The notes: generated by a model not told the origin, from the letters alone. A stretch of DNA of 64,000 nucleotides from Sphingobacteriaceae bacterium (GCA_002319075.1 NVQB01000001.1:2294001-2358000); one strand, 5' to 3'. Shown: positions 9,131 through 18,986, numbered from the stretch's first letter. Program-made: numbers and translations.

Positions 9131-10522
9131 CTACTTCCGCTCCAAATCAATTTTCTCATCGCCCTCCCTATAAGTCATGTAAGTAAAAATAAACTGGAAC
9201 ATTTCTTCCGTAGTTTTCATGCTCTCTACCCCGTTGCCTTGAGTAATAGTTCTTGGCGGATGATAAGGATTTTCAGGATTTTTATTGGTGTTGTCGTAAG
9301 TTCCAAAAACATGAACGGTAGTTCCTGCTTCGAGTTTTAAAGGGTTTTTAAAAGTATAATAGTATTGCCAGCGAAAGTCCCACTTATTTATTTTTATGAT
9401 CGGGATTGTGTCTCCGTTTTGTTTTAAAGCAAAAGCCCAGAATTTTTTTCCTACCAGGTGCATGTGAGGGTTTACAGATAACATGGAGATTGTGGAAGAC
9501 AATGTCATGCTGGTATGAAATGTTTTTATTTCATTTGGAGGAATTATAAATTCGGGTTCGATCTTTGAAACTCCGAATGTTCCGAGTTGCGTTTCGCTGA
9601 CACGACGTTCTAATGGCGCTCTACGATAAAAAACATTTATATGGCTGCTATCGGTTAAATCTTTATTGCTCGGGCCATAATGAACGTTGTTTAATAAAAA
9701 CGCCCCATTCTTCTTAAAGCGATAACCTCCCACTTCTTTAGGATATGCGGGCGGAATATAGCCCGGTAAATAATAAACGGTGTTAGGTGTAAGTGTTGGA
9801 AATTCAGATTGTCTCCCGTCTATGTAAGGAATATGCATGGCCCTGTATACATCATTCAACTGTGAGCGGGTATCTGTATGTATTGATTCTCCCGACATGT
9901 AATTAAATTTCCGCCCTTCATCATAACTAATCAGATGGCCATTCACATGATGAATTAATTTTCTTTGATCCGGCACAAACTCTACAAAATCAATGAGCGT
10001 ATCTTTTTCGATCTGGTAAGGATACTTCATGATTAAAAAAACATCGCTGCCATTTCCTTTAACAGAGACGGCCTTTTGCGGATAGATGACCAAATCAGGC
10101 TTTCCAAAATAAGAACCTTTATAAAATTCAGGGGCTTTCGGTTCTTTTAGACTATCGCCGCGTTGTAAATTATTATCTACCCAATCTTTAATTAATTCTT
10201 TTTCTTCAGCTAAAAGAACTTTTTCTCCGATAAAATGAGAGTAGCTCGCATCTGCTGGCCATGGAGGCATGTAGCCACTCTGGGTAACGAATTTTATCAA
10301 TTTTGCTTTTTTTACCGCGTCTGAATAGCTGAGTAGATTAAAGGGCCCGCTTTCGCCCGGACGATGACAAGGAGTGCAATTTTTAAAAACTAGTGGGGCA
10401 ATATCTTCACTCCAGTTTATTTCAACTGCTTTTTTCTTAGCACGGTCATTACAGGAAGCAAACAAAAAAATGAGCACGGGTAGCCAGAGAAGAGTATGGT
10501 GCTGATTGTTTCTCATCGGCAC
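9131..10522 (-). CDS. Cytochrome c / copper type II monooxygenase-like lipoprotein
   Basis: This 463-aa protein has a lipoprotein-type signal peptide (FASC, Cys24) and an N-terminal heme-binding motif CTPCH (C49, C52, H53). The long C-terminal part resembles the two-domain peptidylglycine hydroxylating monooxygenase fold. All six residues expected to bind the two coppers can be found: H191-H192, H281 (VHYG), H353 and H355 (NPHMH), and M441 (TEEM). The substrate is unknown; this cytochrome-fused architecture occurs in environmental bacteria. The frame can start at GTG 10522, which overlaps the stop of the upstream kinase (TAGTG), or at ATG 10516. The two genes are probably co-translated. Confidence 0.75.
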   Translation of the reverse strand: MPMRNNQHHTLLWLPVLIFLFASCNDRAKKKAVEINWSEDIAPLVFKNCTPCHRPGESGPFNLLSYSDAVKKAKLIKFVTQSGYMPPWPADASYSHFIGEKVLLAEEKELIKDWVDNNLQRGDSLKEPKAPEFYKGSYFGKPDLVIYPQKAVSVKGNGSDVFLIMKYPYQIEKDTLIDFVEFVPDQRKLIHHVNGHLISYDEGRKFNYMSGESIHTDTRSQLNDVYRAMHIPYIDGRQSEFPTLTPNTVYYLPGYIPPAYPKEVGGYRFKKNGAFLLNNVHYGPSNKDLTDSSHINVFYRRAPLERRVSETQLGTFGVSKIEPEFIIPPNEIKTFHTSMTLSSTISMLSVNPHMHLVGKKFWAFALKQNGDTIPIIKINKWDFRWQYYYTFKNPLKLEAGTTVHVFGTYDNTNKNPENPYHPPRTITQGNGVESMKTTEEMFQFIFTYMTYREGDEKIDLERK

Positions 10523-12483
10523 TACTCTTCTTTTAATTTCAGATTAATATAAACGATAGTTCCTTCCTTAAGAATAGAATCCAGTTTAATGGTTCCATCG
10601 AGCATAGAAACCCTTGAATAGATACTCTTCCAGCCAATTCCTTTACTTTCGTTTATTAAGTTTGTATCAAATCCCACACCGTTATCGCTAATACTTATGT
10701 TTAAATTTGCGCCATTTTTTTCAATCTCCATAATGATATGATCTGCCTGAGCATGTTTTATCATGTTGTTCAAAACCTCCTGCACAATTCTGTAAATGGT
10801 AATATCCATCGATTTGCCGAGAGATGTCTCTACGTTTGTTGAAAAATCAATAGTCAGTACTTTTGCAGCATTGATGTTGCCTACAAGATCACGAATAGCC
10901 GGAATAAGACCTAAACGCATAAGAGCATCAGGCATCATGTTATGAGAAATATGGCGTACTTCGGTGTAAGCGTCATTCAAAATATCCATTGCTTTTTTTG
11001 CAAACTGCTTTTCTTTTTCACCTACCATACTCTGCAGGGCACTTACATGCATTTTTGAAGCTGCCAGCATCTGTCCTATTCCATCGTGTAAATCCTGTGC
11101 AATACGCGAACGCTCCTTTTCTTCTGCTTCTATAATAGCTCTAAAACGTATTTTTTCCTGTTTGGCAAGCTCTGCTGCCAGAACGGCTTCTTCTTTTTTC
11201 TTCCTGCGGTAATAAATAAAATAACCCAGCAAAAGTAAAAAAATGACAATCGAAAAAGCGATGATCAATTGTGTCCGTCTTTTCTGAGTTTCAGTTTTTA
11301 TAAGTAATTCCTGTACCTGATTTTTTCTTTTTAACTCAAGATTTTCTTTTTCCTTTTTTTCGGTTTCATACTTGGTTTGTATTTCTGCCGTTTGTTGAAT
11401 AAGGTTTTCACTGTAAAGCTCGCGTTGATTAGCTATATACAAAACGGAGTAACGTCTAGCTTCCTTATAATTTCCAATAGCTTCATAAAGCTCCGATAAA
11501 GAAATGTAAGTATCACCTAATATGCTCTTGTGCTGTGTATAGTTAAGACTTCTCTCGAGGTAACTGGCGGCGGTTTTATAGTCTTTTGCTATCTTATAAT
11601 AATATTGTCCAAGGTTGATACAAATGCTGGCAATGCCGTCTTCATTTCCATCGACCTCCCACACTTTTAAAGCCTTTAAATAGTTGTCCCTGCTTAAATC
11701 ATATTTTTCAAGATTATCGTAAATGCCGGCAAGGTTAGTGTAATTAACGCCTATCATATAGCGGTCGTTCAATTTAAACGCCATTTTCTGAGACTCTAAT
11801 TCATACTCAAGAGCTTTTTGGTATTCACCCGTCTCGTCATGCACGCTGGCAATATTATCCAGGGTCATTGCTATCTGTCCTTCATCGTTAATCTTCTTCG
11901 CCATATCGAGCGACAAAGTGTAATATTCAAGAGCCTTAGGGTAATTTTTTAGAGAGAGGTTTAAATTGCCAACATTATTGTAAGCTTTTAAAATGCCAAT
12001 ACTATCGTGAAGACTTTCTTTAATTTTTAATGAAAGAAAGTGGCATTCAATGGCTTTTTTATAGTCTCCAATGCGCTCGTAGCAAGCGCCAAGGTTATTG
12101 TAACTTTTTCCTAATTTCTTTTGGTGATTTTGATCTTTCCTGATTTTTATTGCAAGGAGATGACATTCTATGGCCTTTTGATAATTTCCTTTCAGATAAA
12201 AGGTATTTGCCATATCGTTGTAAACATCCGCAATACCTCTTTGATACTTTAATTCCTCGGCAAGCTTCAGTGCTTTGTTGGCGTAGTCCAGCGCCTCATC
12301 ATGTTTAGCAGCATTCTGGTATTTAACTCCGATAGTATTTAGAAGCAGTACTTTGTTTGTATCGTTGGCCGACGATTTTAAGACCTTCTCAAGACTATCA
12401 ATAGCTCGTTCCTGCTGCGCAAAAAGAAAAGAGGGCGCCAGGCAAACCAAAAAAAATAAAACGATTTTCATTACGGGTTTCAT
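10522..12483 (-). CDS. TPR-containing sensor histidine kinase (LytS/NarX-like HisKA_3)
   Basis: This 653-aa protein has a signal peptide (~1-23) and about eight tetratricopeptide repeats (~25-365). A coiled-coil (~370-405) leads to one membrane helix (~407-427). The cytoplasmic kinase has a HisKA_3 dimerisation domain with phospho-accepting H466 in DLHDGIGQM, and a HATPase_c domain with NGVGFD and GIGW boxes. The periplasmic TPR region is the likely sensor. No response regulator gene is adjacent, so the partner is unknown. The downstream heme/copper lipoprotein overlaps it, which suggests that regulator and effector are made together. Confidence 0.9.
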   Translation of the reverse strand: MKPVMKIVLFFLVCLAPSFLFAQQERAIDSLEKVLKSSANDTNKVLLLNTIGVKYQNAAKHDEALDYANKALKLAEELKYQRGIADVYNDMANTFYLKGNYQKAIECHLLAIKIRKDQNHQKKLGKSYNNLGACYERIGDYKKAIECHFLSLKIKESLHDSIGILKAYNNVGNLNLSLKNYPKALEYYTLSLDMAKKINDEGQIAMTLDNIASVHDETGEYQKALEYELESQKMAFKLNDRYMIGVNYTNLAGIYDNLEKYDLSRDNYLKALKVWEVDGNEDGIASICINLGQYYYKIAKDYKTAASYLERSLNYTQHKSILGDTYISLSELYEAIGNYKEARRYSVLYIANQRELYSENLIQQTAEIQTKYETEKKEKENLELKRKNQVQELLIKTETQKRRTQLIIAFSIVIFLLLLGYFIYYRRKKKEEAVLAAELAKQEKIRFRAIIEAEEKERSRIAQDLHDGIGQMLAASKMHVSALQSMVGEKEKQFAKKAMDILNDAYTEVRHISHNMMPDALMRLGLIPAIRDLVGNINAAKVLTIDFSTNVETSLGKSMDITIYRIVQEVLNNMIKHAQADHIIMEIEKNGANLNISISDNGVGFDTNLINESKGIGWKSIYSRVSMLDGTIKLDSILKEGTIVYINLKLKEE

Positions 12484-12539
12484 GTAACAATCAAACCTTA
12501 CTAAAGTAACATTTTATTTTAAAGACCGCCAGGCCTTTG

Positions 12540-13130
12540 CTAATAATTGTAGTAAGGGGAAATCATGAGGTAAACCACTACTCCTGTCACCGTAACATAC
12601 AACCAAATAGGATAGCTGAACCTTGTCAGCTTTTTATGTTTCTCACGTTGATCTGTAAGGCCGTAATAAAAAGACAAAAGAACCATTGGTAAAACAACAA
12701 TTGCTAAGAAGATATGCGTCAGAAGTATTACCACGTACAGTGGCTTTATACCGCTCACAGCTGCACTTTCGGCCGCTTCCATAACACCATCATGATTAAC
12801 ATCTCCATACTTGGTATCCGGAATAAAATAATGTGCCGTTACATAGCTTATTAAAAACAATGCGCTTAATACAAAAGCAGTAAGATTTAATTTTTTATGT
12901 AATTCGATATTTCTCTTTTTGATGGCCCAAAGCGAAAAAAGTAAAAGAATACTGCATGAACCATTTAACAGAGCATTCAGAGCAGGTAACTTGTAAATAA
13001 AATCAGGAAATACATCCGGGTGCGGAATCCATTTTTGATTTAAAATTGTAACCACCGCGCAAATTGCTATAGTAGTAACATAAACTGTAATCTTAACAGG
13101 CTTCTCGTTCGAAACGGATAAAATAGACAT
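12540..13130 (-). CDS. DUF420 membrane protein with an EF-hand-like loop
   Basis: This 196-aa protein has five predicted membrane helices and matches the DUF420 family (YozB-like), which is often found near cytochrome oxidase assembly genes. Family features visible are the PALNALLNG segment, the LHKKLN turn and the late SYPIWLYVTVTGVVVYLM helix. Between helices 3 and 4 there is a canonical 12-residue EF-hand calcium loop, DVNHDGVMEAAE (D110, N112, D114, E118, E121). No oxidase genes are nearby in this window. The function is unproven. Confidence 0.75.
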   Translation of the reverse strand: MSILSVSNEKPVKITVYVTTIAICAVVTILNQKWIPHPDVFPDFIYKLPALNALLNGSCSILLLFSLWAIKKRNIELHKKLNLTAFVLSALFLISYVTAHYFIPDTKYGDVNHDGVMEAAESAAVSGIKPLYVVILLTHIFLAIVVLPMVLLSFYYGLTDQREKHKKLTRFSYPIWLYVTVTGVVVYLMISPYYNY

Positions 13131-13177
13131 CGTGAAATTTTTTGTAAAAGTACGGGCTGGGGACTTATAAAAAAAGA

Positions 13178-13202
13178 AAAAGGCAGAATAAATCTGCCTT
13201 TT
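13178..13202 (-). terminator. Rho-independent terminator after fabI
   Basis: Arms AAAAGGCAGA (13178-13187) and TCTGCCTTTT (13193-13202) enclose a 5-base loop. On the minus strand the hairpin is followed by a T-rich run, correctly oriented for fabI. Confidence 0.85.
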
Positions 13203-13223
13203 AAAAATATAAATTCTGAACTC

Positions 13224-14027
13224 TTATTTGGTCAATTGCTCTGAGCTAACGCCTGTTGACGAATAACCACCATCATGATACAGATTCTGCATTGTAACCA
13301 TTCTGGTTAAGTCGCTGAATAAAGTTACGCAATAGTTCGCACAATCCTCTGCACTTGCATTTCCTAATGGAGATTGCATTTCTGCGAAGTCAAAAAAGTC
13401 CGTAAACCCTTTAATTCCGCCACCCGCAGTAGTTTTGGTGGGAGACTGTGAAACTGTATTAATACGCACTTGTTTGTGTTTTCCGTAATGGTAACCAAAC
13501 GTACGGGCAATGCTTTCTAACATAGCTTTAATATCGGCCATATCTGTGTAGAACGGATATACTTTTTGAGCTGCTATATACGTAAGTGCTACAACCGAAG
13601 CATGTTGATTTAATGCGTCTAATTTATGCGCCACAGCTAGCATTTTATGTAATGTTAGTGCCGAAACGTCAATCCCTTTTTGATAAAAATCGTAGTTTAA
13701 TTCTGTATAAGGAATGTTTTTACGAATGTTTACGCTCATACCTATGGAGTGAAGTACAAAATCAATTTTACCACCAAGGTGTTCCATCGATTCGGTATAA
13801 AGTTTTGTAAGATCTTCAACGCTGGTAGCATCTGCAGGAATAATTTTAGACCCTGTTTGTTCCGCTAATTTATTTATCTCACCCATGCGCATAGCAATAG
13901 GCGCGTTTGTTAATACAAAAGTTGCACCTTCTTCGTGTGCGCGTAAAGCTACTTTCCAGGCTATCGAATTTTCATCCAATGCCCCTGTAATAATCCCGCG
14001 TTTTCCTTTTAATAAATTATAAGCCAT
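13224..14027 (-). CDS. fabI: Enoyl-[acyl-carrier-protein] reductase, NADH-type
   Basis: At 267 aa this is full length for FabI, the short-chain dehydrogenase that carries out the last reduction of each fatty-acid elongation cycle. It shows the FabI-type nucleotide-binding start (GKRGIITGALDENSIAW), the HSIGMS motif (~93-98), and the catalytic residues Y150, Y160 and K167 (Y-x6-K), equivalent to Y146/Y156/K163 of E. coli. The YTDMADIKAMLES wording is typical of Bacteroidota FabI. It is a single-gene unit with its own candidate promoter (14046-14053) and terminator. Confidence 0.96.
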   Translation of the reverse strand: MAYNLLKGKRGIITGALDENSIAWKVALRAHEEGATFVLTNAPIAMRMGEINKLAEQTGSKIIPADATSVEDLTKLYTESMEHLGGKIDFVLHSIGMSVNIRKNIPYTELNYDFYQKGIDVSALTLHKMLAVAHKLDALNQHASVVALTYIAAQKVYPFYTDMADIKAMLESIARTFGYHYGKHKQVRINTVSQSPTKTTAGGGIKGFTDFFDFAEMQSPLGNASAEDCANYCVTLFSDLTRMVTMQNLYHDGGYSSTGVSSEQLTK

Positions 14028-14045
14028 AAGTTTTTTTTAATACTA

Positions 14046-14053
14046 CAAATATA
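14046..14053 (-). promoter_or_regulatory. Candidate fabI promoter (-7 element TATATTTG)
   Basis: TATATTTG on the minus strand lies 18 bases before the fabI ATG and fits the TANNTTTG consensus. A clear -33 TTTG is not seen, only a T-rich stretch. Confidence 0.45.
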
Positions 14054-14126
14054 ACATTATCACTCTAAAAAGATGATTCTCCGCACATAATAATCTCCTA
14101 TTGCCACTCATTTCAAAATCAGTTTT

Positions 14127-16091
14127 TCAATAAGAAAAGTACTCTTTCCTTATAAAATATTCTGCCGCGTCAAGCATCTGCAAAGCTCCCTTTTCCAGAC
14201 TATCAGCGCGAGATTTGTTTTTTTCGTAAAAATCTTCTTGATTGAGATGATCGTACTTTTTTAGTCGCTTCGTTTTTTGAGTGATCAGATTGTAAAAAAA
14301 ATATCCATCATCGCTAATACAACCAATTTTATCGTCAGCTGTAAAATAAACGAAGGGATGTTTTACTTTACGAATGTCTTCTCCAAAACTGCGGTTCGTA
14401 AAAGAGAGGTTTAAAATACCTGCTACAGTGCTAAGTACATCCGGTTGGTACCCTAAATTATGATTAGTGTCGGCTTTTAATGTGTTGGGCTTATATAACA
14501 CCAGTGGAACATGATTGTAACTTAAAGGCATTTCATAGGTTCCACCAATGGAATAACCATGATCTCCTAAAAACACAAATAAGGTATTGCTAAACCAACT
14601 TTCTTTTTTTGAATTTTTAATGAACTCACCAACCGCCCAGTCGGCATATTGTGTTGAACGTTTTTCTTCTGTATCGGCGTCGGGCTTAAATGGAATATCT
14701 TTCGGGATTTGCCATGGACCATGATCCGAACCTGTCATAATAAAACCAAGAAAAGGTTTCGATGGATCTGAATTGCTCATGTTTTTTATAAACAAATTAT
14801 AGATCTCATGGTCTGCAACACCGGTAACACTTATTGTTTTTTCTTTAGGAAGATCAAACGCACTATACGTTTCCTTGTATCCGTTCTGCGTAAAAAACCC
14901 TTCCATGTTGTCGAAGTGAGGATCGTGCGTGCTATAAAAATAGGTTTGGTAATTCTTTTGTAGAAGCAAATTGCCTAAAGTTGTGAATGGTTTTTTTGTA
15001 TAACGTCTCAGAGCATGTTCGGTTAACATCCCTGGATATCCCGAACAGGTGGAGAACAATCCATTGAATGTGTGAATACCGGAAGAAAAAAACCGGTCAA
15101 AATAAAGTGACTCTTTAATCAGCTTATTAAAATTAGGCGTCAGTACTTCATAATTATTTATACCCATTTTATAGGAACTCATACTCTCCATACAAACTAT
15201 AACTACATTGTAGGGCTTAAAAGCTGAATCGCTTTTTTGAATACGATCTATTGAACGTTGATACGGCTCATTTATTCCAAAATAGGTTCTTGCAAATGCA
15301 ATACTCTTATCAATATCTTCAGGGACTTTGTAATTTTTTATTTTCTGAAAAAATAAAGAACGAAACAAAGTAAAGTTAGCGTTTAGGGCCACCTGGTTAA
15401 TAAAAAGGTTGTCACTTACAATTGCCAATCCCTCGTGTGTTGTGCTTTTACTGGATGTGCGTCCACGTGCGCCGATAATTAAAAAAGGCACCAACAAAAT
15501 TACAGCACTGATTTTTTTTAGAATGCCCTGCGGATAATTCTGTAAACGAATAAGATGATCTGCATAAATTCTTTTTACCAGTTTGTAAAGAATAATTGCC
15601 AGAATAATAAAAAGAAACAGGTATCCGTAATAAGAAATGTTTCCGAAAATTAATCCAAAAACAAAAGATGGTGAGTCGGCCCACAAAAAAGCCTGACGGT
15701 TTAGATGGCTGCTAAACTGATTGTAATAGGGCAAATCGGCAATCGAAACAAAAGCATAAAGCCATAAAAATAGAATAGTGATCCAAAAACTTATTTTATG
15801 AATCCACATAGTGCGTTTAAACAAAAAATCATTTAGAGCCAACAATAAGGCTGGAAGCAACAAAGCATAAGTCGTTACCACCATGTCAAATTCAAAGCCC
15901 ATTCTGAAGGCTTTAAGAATAATAAAACCGTTTGTTTGTGAACTATCAATAGTTTTAAAACAATAATAAAAAACGAGTCTGAATAATGATAATGTAAAAA
16001 ACTCAAGCAGAAAAAGCTTTGCCAGGGTAATAACGAAAGCCGGTAAAAAATTAAAGATCTTTTTCAGCATAGGAAAACAAGTAACATTCAT
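14127..16091 (-). CDS. LTA-synthase-like membrane phosphotransferase/sulfatase-fold enzyme
   Basis: This 654-aa protein has five N-terminal membrane helices (to ~residue 205) and a large extracytoplasmic alkaline-phosphatase/sulfatase-fold domain. It resembles lipoteichoic acid synthase and related phosphoglycerol or phosphoethanolamine transferases. Expected catalytic residues are visible: E302 (CMES), nucleophile T341 (HTFNGLFST), MTGSDHGPW and GDHG. Gram-negative bacteria lack LTA, so it more likely modifies a lipid, glycan or lipopolysaccharide. ATG 16091 is used here, but the ATG seven codons later (MLKKIF) is an equally good start. A candidate -7 element lies at 16122-16129 in the end of recN. 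Confidence 0.8.
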   Translation of the reverse strand: MNVTCFPMLKKIFNFLPAFVITLAKLFLLEFFTLSLFRLVFYYCFKTIDSSQTNGFIILKAFRMGFEFDMVVTTYALLLPALLLALNDFLFKRTMWIHKISFWITILFLWLYAFVSIADLPYYNQFSSHLNRQAFLWADSPSFVFGLIFGNISYYGYLFLFIILAIILYKLVKRIYADHLIRLQNYPQGILKKISAVILLVPFLIIGARGRTSSKSTTHEGLAIVSDNLFINQVALNANFTLFRSLFFQKIKNYKVPEDIDKSIAFARTYFGINEPYQRSIDRIQKSDSAFKPYNVVIVCMESMSSYKMGINNYEVLTPNFNKLIKESLYFDRFFSSGIHTFNGLFSTCSGYPGMLTEHALRRYTKKPFTTLGNLLLQKNYQTYFYSTHDPHFDNMEGFFTQNGYKETYSAFDLPKEKTISVTGVADHEIYNLFIKNMSNSDPSKPFLGFIMTGSDHGPWQIPKDIPFKPDADTEEKRSTQYADWAVGEFIKNSKKESWFSNTLFVFLGDHGYSIGGTYEMPLSYNHVPLVLYKPNTLKADTNHNLGYQPDVLSTVAGILNLSFTNRSFGEDIRKVKHPFVYFTADDKIGCISDDGYFFYNLITQKTKRLKKYDHLNQEDFYEKNKSRADSLEKGALQMLDAAEYFIRKEYFSY

Positions 16092-16121
16092 TTAAGATTT
16101 GTGTGACCTTAAATTTACCGT

Positions 16122-16129
16122 CAAATGTA
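16122..16129 (-). promoter_or_regulatory. Candidate promoter for the LTA-synthase-like gene (TACATTTG)
   Basis: TACATTTG on the minus strand matches TANNTTTG and is placed to give a leader of about 25 nt. It lies in the short gap between recN and this gene. No clear -33 box. Confidence 0.35.
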
Positions 16130-16136
16130 AAGATTT

Positions 16137-17795
16137 TTAATGGAGGCTGAGTAATTCCTTCGCGTTTTTTAATGCTGATTGCGTAGGATTACTTGTACTT
16201 AGCATTTTTGCTATTTCAATAACACGATCCTCTTTGCTGAGTTGTTTAATATAAGAAACCGTCTTGTCTTCATCGTCTTTTTTATAAACGAATAAATGAT
16301 GCTGACCTTTGCTTGCCATTTGTGGAAGGTGTGTTATCGTAATAACCTGCATGGTACCGCCCATTTTTAATAAGATGTTTCCTATTTTGTCTGCAACATC
16401 GCCGCTAACACCGGTATCAATCTCGTCAAAAATAATAGTGGGTAATTGCTTTTTAGTAGCCAGCAAGGCTTTTAAACTTAGCATCAAGCGCGAAAGCTCT
16501 CCACCACTTGCTACTTTGTGCAACTCGTCAAGATGCCCGCCTTTATTTGCCGAGAACAAAAACTTAACCTGGTCAAATCCGGTTGAACCAATCTCTGTTT
16601 GCTGACTTAATTCAATTTTAAAATTTGCGTTCTCCATCGACAAGTCTGTGAGAATTTCCTTAACCTGCTTTTCAATACCAAGGGTCGCTCTAGTTCTAAG
16701 CTGCGTTAATTCCTTTGCAATTTTTGTACATCCAGCTGTTAACTTTACAATTTCCTTTTTATTTTTTTCAATCTCATTTTCCAACGACCCAAACTGGCTA
16801 AGCTTCTCTTCTATTTCTGTTTTTATTTTAACAAGATCTTCCTCTGTTGTTACCGCATGCTTTTTAAGCAAACGATTCATCTTGTCCATTTTAGAGTTAA
16901 CCTCCTCGAGTTTCGAATTATCGAAGTGTACCTGCCCCTCCGAATCTTCGAGATCCCCTGCTAATTCTTTTAATTCGATGTATACCGAATTAACGCGCTC
17001 ATAAAACTCAGCGTAATTTTTTCCGTATTTAGAAATGCTTTGAATAGCATTTTTTACACTGCTTAATGCGCTTAACACATTGGCATCGCCTCCGCTAATA
17101 GCTGTAGCTGCTTGTAACAAATTCCCTTTTATTGTTTCAGCATTTTCTAAAGATGTGCTTTCCTCTTCCAATGCATGTAATTGCCCCGGAACAATTTCCA
17201 CCTGCTCTAATTCATCGAACAAAAACTGGAAGTAGTCAAGTTCTTTTCTTGCTTGCGCTTCCTGATCTAATAAAGATTTCAGGGAACTTGTCAGTCTGTT
17301 TAGCTTTGTATATTCTGTTTTATATTCTTTAAATAAACCCAAACTTCCAGCGAAGGCATCCAGAACCTCTAATTGAAAGTTGCCTTGGTTTAATAAAAGT
17401 GTTTGATGCTGTGAATGGATGTCAATTAATTTTTCAGATAAATTTTTTAACGCTGCTAAACTAACAACAGAATCATTTAAAAAACTTCGTGATTTTCCAT
17501 CCACACTTATTTCGCGTCTTAAAATAATTGTAGGCTCGGGATCCAGATCGTTCTCTTCGAAGAAAGATGCCAGATCGAGTTCTTTAGCCTCAAATTCAGC
17601 TTCTACAATACATTTTTTGGTTTTATTTTTTAAGGCAGCGAGATCTGCCCTTTTGCCAAGCGCCAGCCCCAAAGCCTCAAGGAAAATTGACTTTCCTGCT
17701 CCTGTTTCACCGGTAATAACCGTTAGGCTACCTGGAAAAACAACATCCATTTCATTAATAAGTGCAAAATTACTTATGTACAATCTCTTTAACAT
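16137..17795 (-). CDS. recN: DNA repair protein RecN
   Basis: This 552-aa SMC-like ATPase is involved in double-strand break repair. Walker A TGETGAGKS (~29-37) is followed by long coiled-coil regions (~150-370), the ABC signature ASGGELSRLML (~450), Walker B IIFDEIDTGVSG, and the TITHLPQMAS switch motif. The length matches RecN. No LexA-type box was recognised upstream. It overlaps neither neighbour. Confidence 0.96.
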   Translation of the reverse strand: MLKRLYISNFALINEMDVVFPGSLTVITGETGAGKSIFLEALGLALGKRADLAALKNKTKKCIVEAEFEAKELDLASFFEENDLDPEPTIILRREISVDGKSRSFLNDSVVSLAALKNLSEKLIDIHSQHQTLLLNQGNFQLEVLDAFAGSLGLFKEYKTEYTKLNRLTSSLKSLLDQEAQARKELDYFQFLFDELEQVEIVPGQLHALEEESTSLENAETIKGNLLQAATAISGGDANVLSALSSVKNAIQSISKYGKNYAEFYERVNSVYIELKELAGDLEDSEGQVHFDNSKLEEVNSKMDKMNRLLKKHAVTTEEDLVKIKTEIEEKLSQFGSLENEIEKNKKEIVKLTAGCTKIAKELTQLRTRATLGIEKQVKEILTDLSMENANFKIELSQQTEIGSTGFDQVKFLFSANKGGHLDELHKVASGGELSRLMLSLKALLATKKQLPTIIFDEIDTGVSGDVADKIGNILLKMGGTMQVITITHLPQMASKGQHHLFVYKKDDEDKTVSYIKQLSKEDRVIEIAKMLSTSNPTQSALKNAKELLSLH

Positions 17796-17846
17796 TCGCC
17801 TAAAATTCGGAAATATCGCAGTAATTACATAAAATAGTTTTACATA

Positions 17847-18755
17847 TTAGGTAAACTCTTTTTTTTGTAAAACAATGCTAAGTTCCATGCCTTGTTTAGA
17901 AAGCTTCATATAAAAGCTCATTAGCCTTGACAAAAATTTATTGGAAATAAAAGTATTGCAGGGATAACTTTCAAGAACACAAAGATTCAAATTAGTCATT
18001 TTAGCATACACTTTAAACGATAAGGCCGAATACTCGCAACAAGTGAAAGGTTTACGAAGAGCCGAGGTGTAAGGCACGTGCTTTCTGAAAGTAATTCTAT
18101 ATAGAAAAGCGAGTGCTATTTTGTAGAGCCATCTGCTGTTTGTAACCTCCAGATGCAAGTAACCACCCGGTTTAAGCCATTGTAAAGTTTTTTGAATGGC
18201 CGCATCAGGATTTTTAAAGTGATTCAGTGGCTCTAAAAAAATAAAGTCGAATGACTCGGCAACAAATGCCGTTGTTTCAAACGAAGCGTGGCTAGACTTA
18301 TCGCGGTCAGTAAAGCCATTCTCAACCGAAAAATCAAAGAGTTCCTTCTTGGGTTCCACCGCATACACCTTATAACCAGCTTCCCTTAGCGCATAAGCCG
18401 TTATTCCAGTCCCTGAACCCATATCCAGTAGTTTTGACCCTTTTGCCATACGGGCAGTGTTTTCTAAAAAGTCAAGAATATCCTTGCATCCGGCCTCTGC
18501 TTTTAAACGTTCGGGATCTAGCAGGGTAAATTTCACTAAAGAGTCATCCTCATCAAAAATCTCCTTTTGATTTACAGGCGCCGGATAATTAAAGTAAAGT
18601 CCACACTTAAAACAACAATAAACTTTTGCGGCATTAGTATAATCCCTTTTAGGAAAAAGCCCTTGCTGGCCGTTTAATTTCAATCCTGCGAAACGGGCAT
18701 TATTTTCAGTTCTGCAAAGAGGGCAAATTAAGGTGGTCTTTTGGCTAAGTTCCAT
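17847..18755 (-). CDS. Class I SAM-dependent methyltransferase with N-terminal zinc ribbon
   Basis: This 302-aa protein opens with a zinc-ribbon-like pair of CxxC motifs (CPLCR and CCFKCG). A Rossmann methyltransferase domain follows, with motif I LLDMGSGTGITAYAL (~102-116), the acidic end of strand 2 (VEPKKE) and a FLEPLNHF motif IV region. The same layout occurs in the methyltransferase at 30579, so these look like distant paralogues. The substrate is unknown; the family includes enzymes acting on small metabolites, sugars and quinones. Confidence 0.75.
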   Translation of the reverse strand: MELSQKTTLICPLCRTENNARFAGLKLNGQQGLFPKRDYTNAAKVYCCFKCGLYFNYPAPVNQKEIFDEDDSLVKFTLLDPERLKAEAGCKDILDFLENTARMAKGSKLLDMGSGTGITAYALREAGYKVYAVEPKKELFDFSVENGFTDRDKSSHASFETTAFVAESFDFIFLEPLNHFKNPDAAIQKTLQWLKPGGYLHLEVTNSRWLYKIALAFLYRITFRKHVPYTSALRKPFTCCEYSALSFKVYAKMTNLNLCVLESYPCNTFISNKFLSRLMSFYMKLSKQGMELSIVLQKKEFT

Positions 18756-18986
18756 TTAACCTGAAATATACCTTGTACTATCTATCTCGTAAAAAATAGT
18801 TTTAAACATCCACAATTGCTCGCTGGTTTAATGATTTAGGTTGCGGTTAATTGTTCGTTTACTCAGTCAAAGTGGCCTTTCATAGGTAAAAAGGTATCAT
18901 TTACAAATTATAGTAAAATTTCACCCAACGTTCTGCCTTCTGTTATCGTATGTAATACAAACCCCCAGTTCTATTCAGCTAAATTT

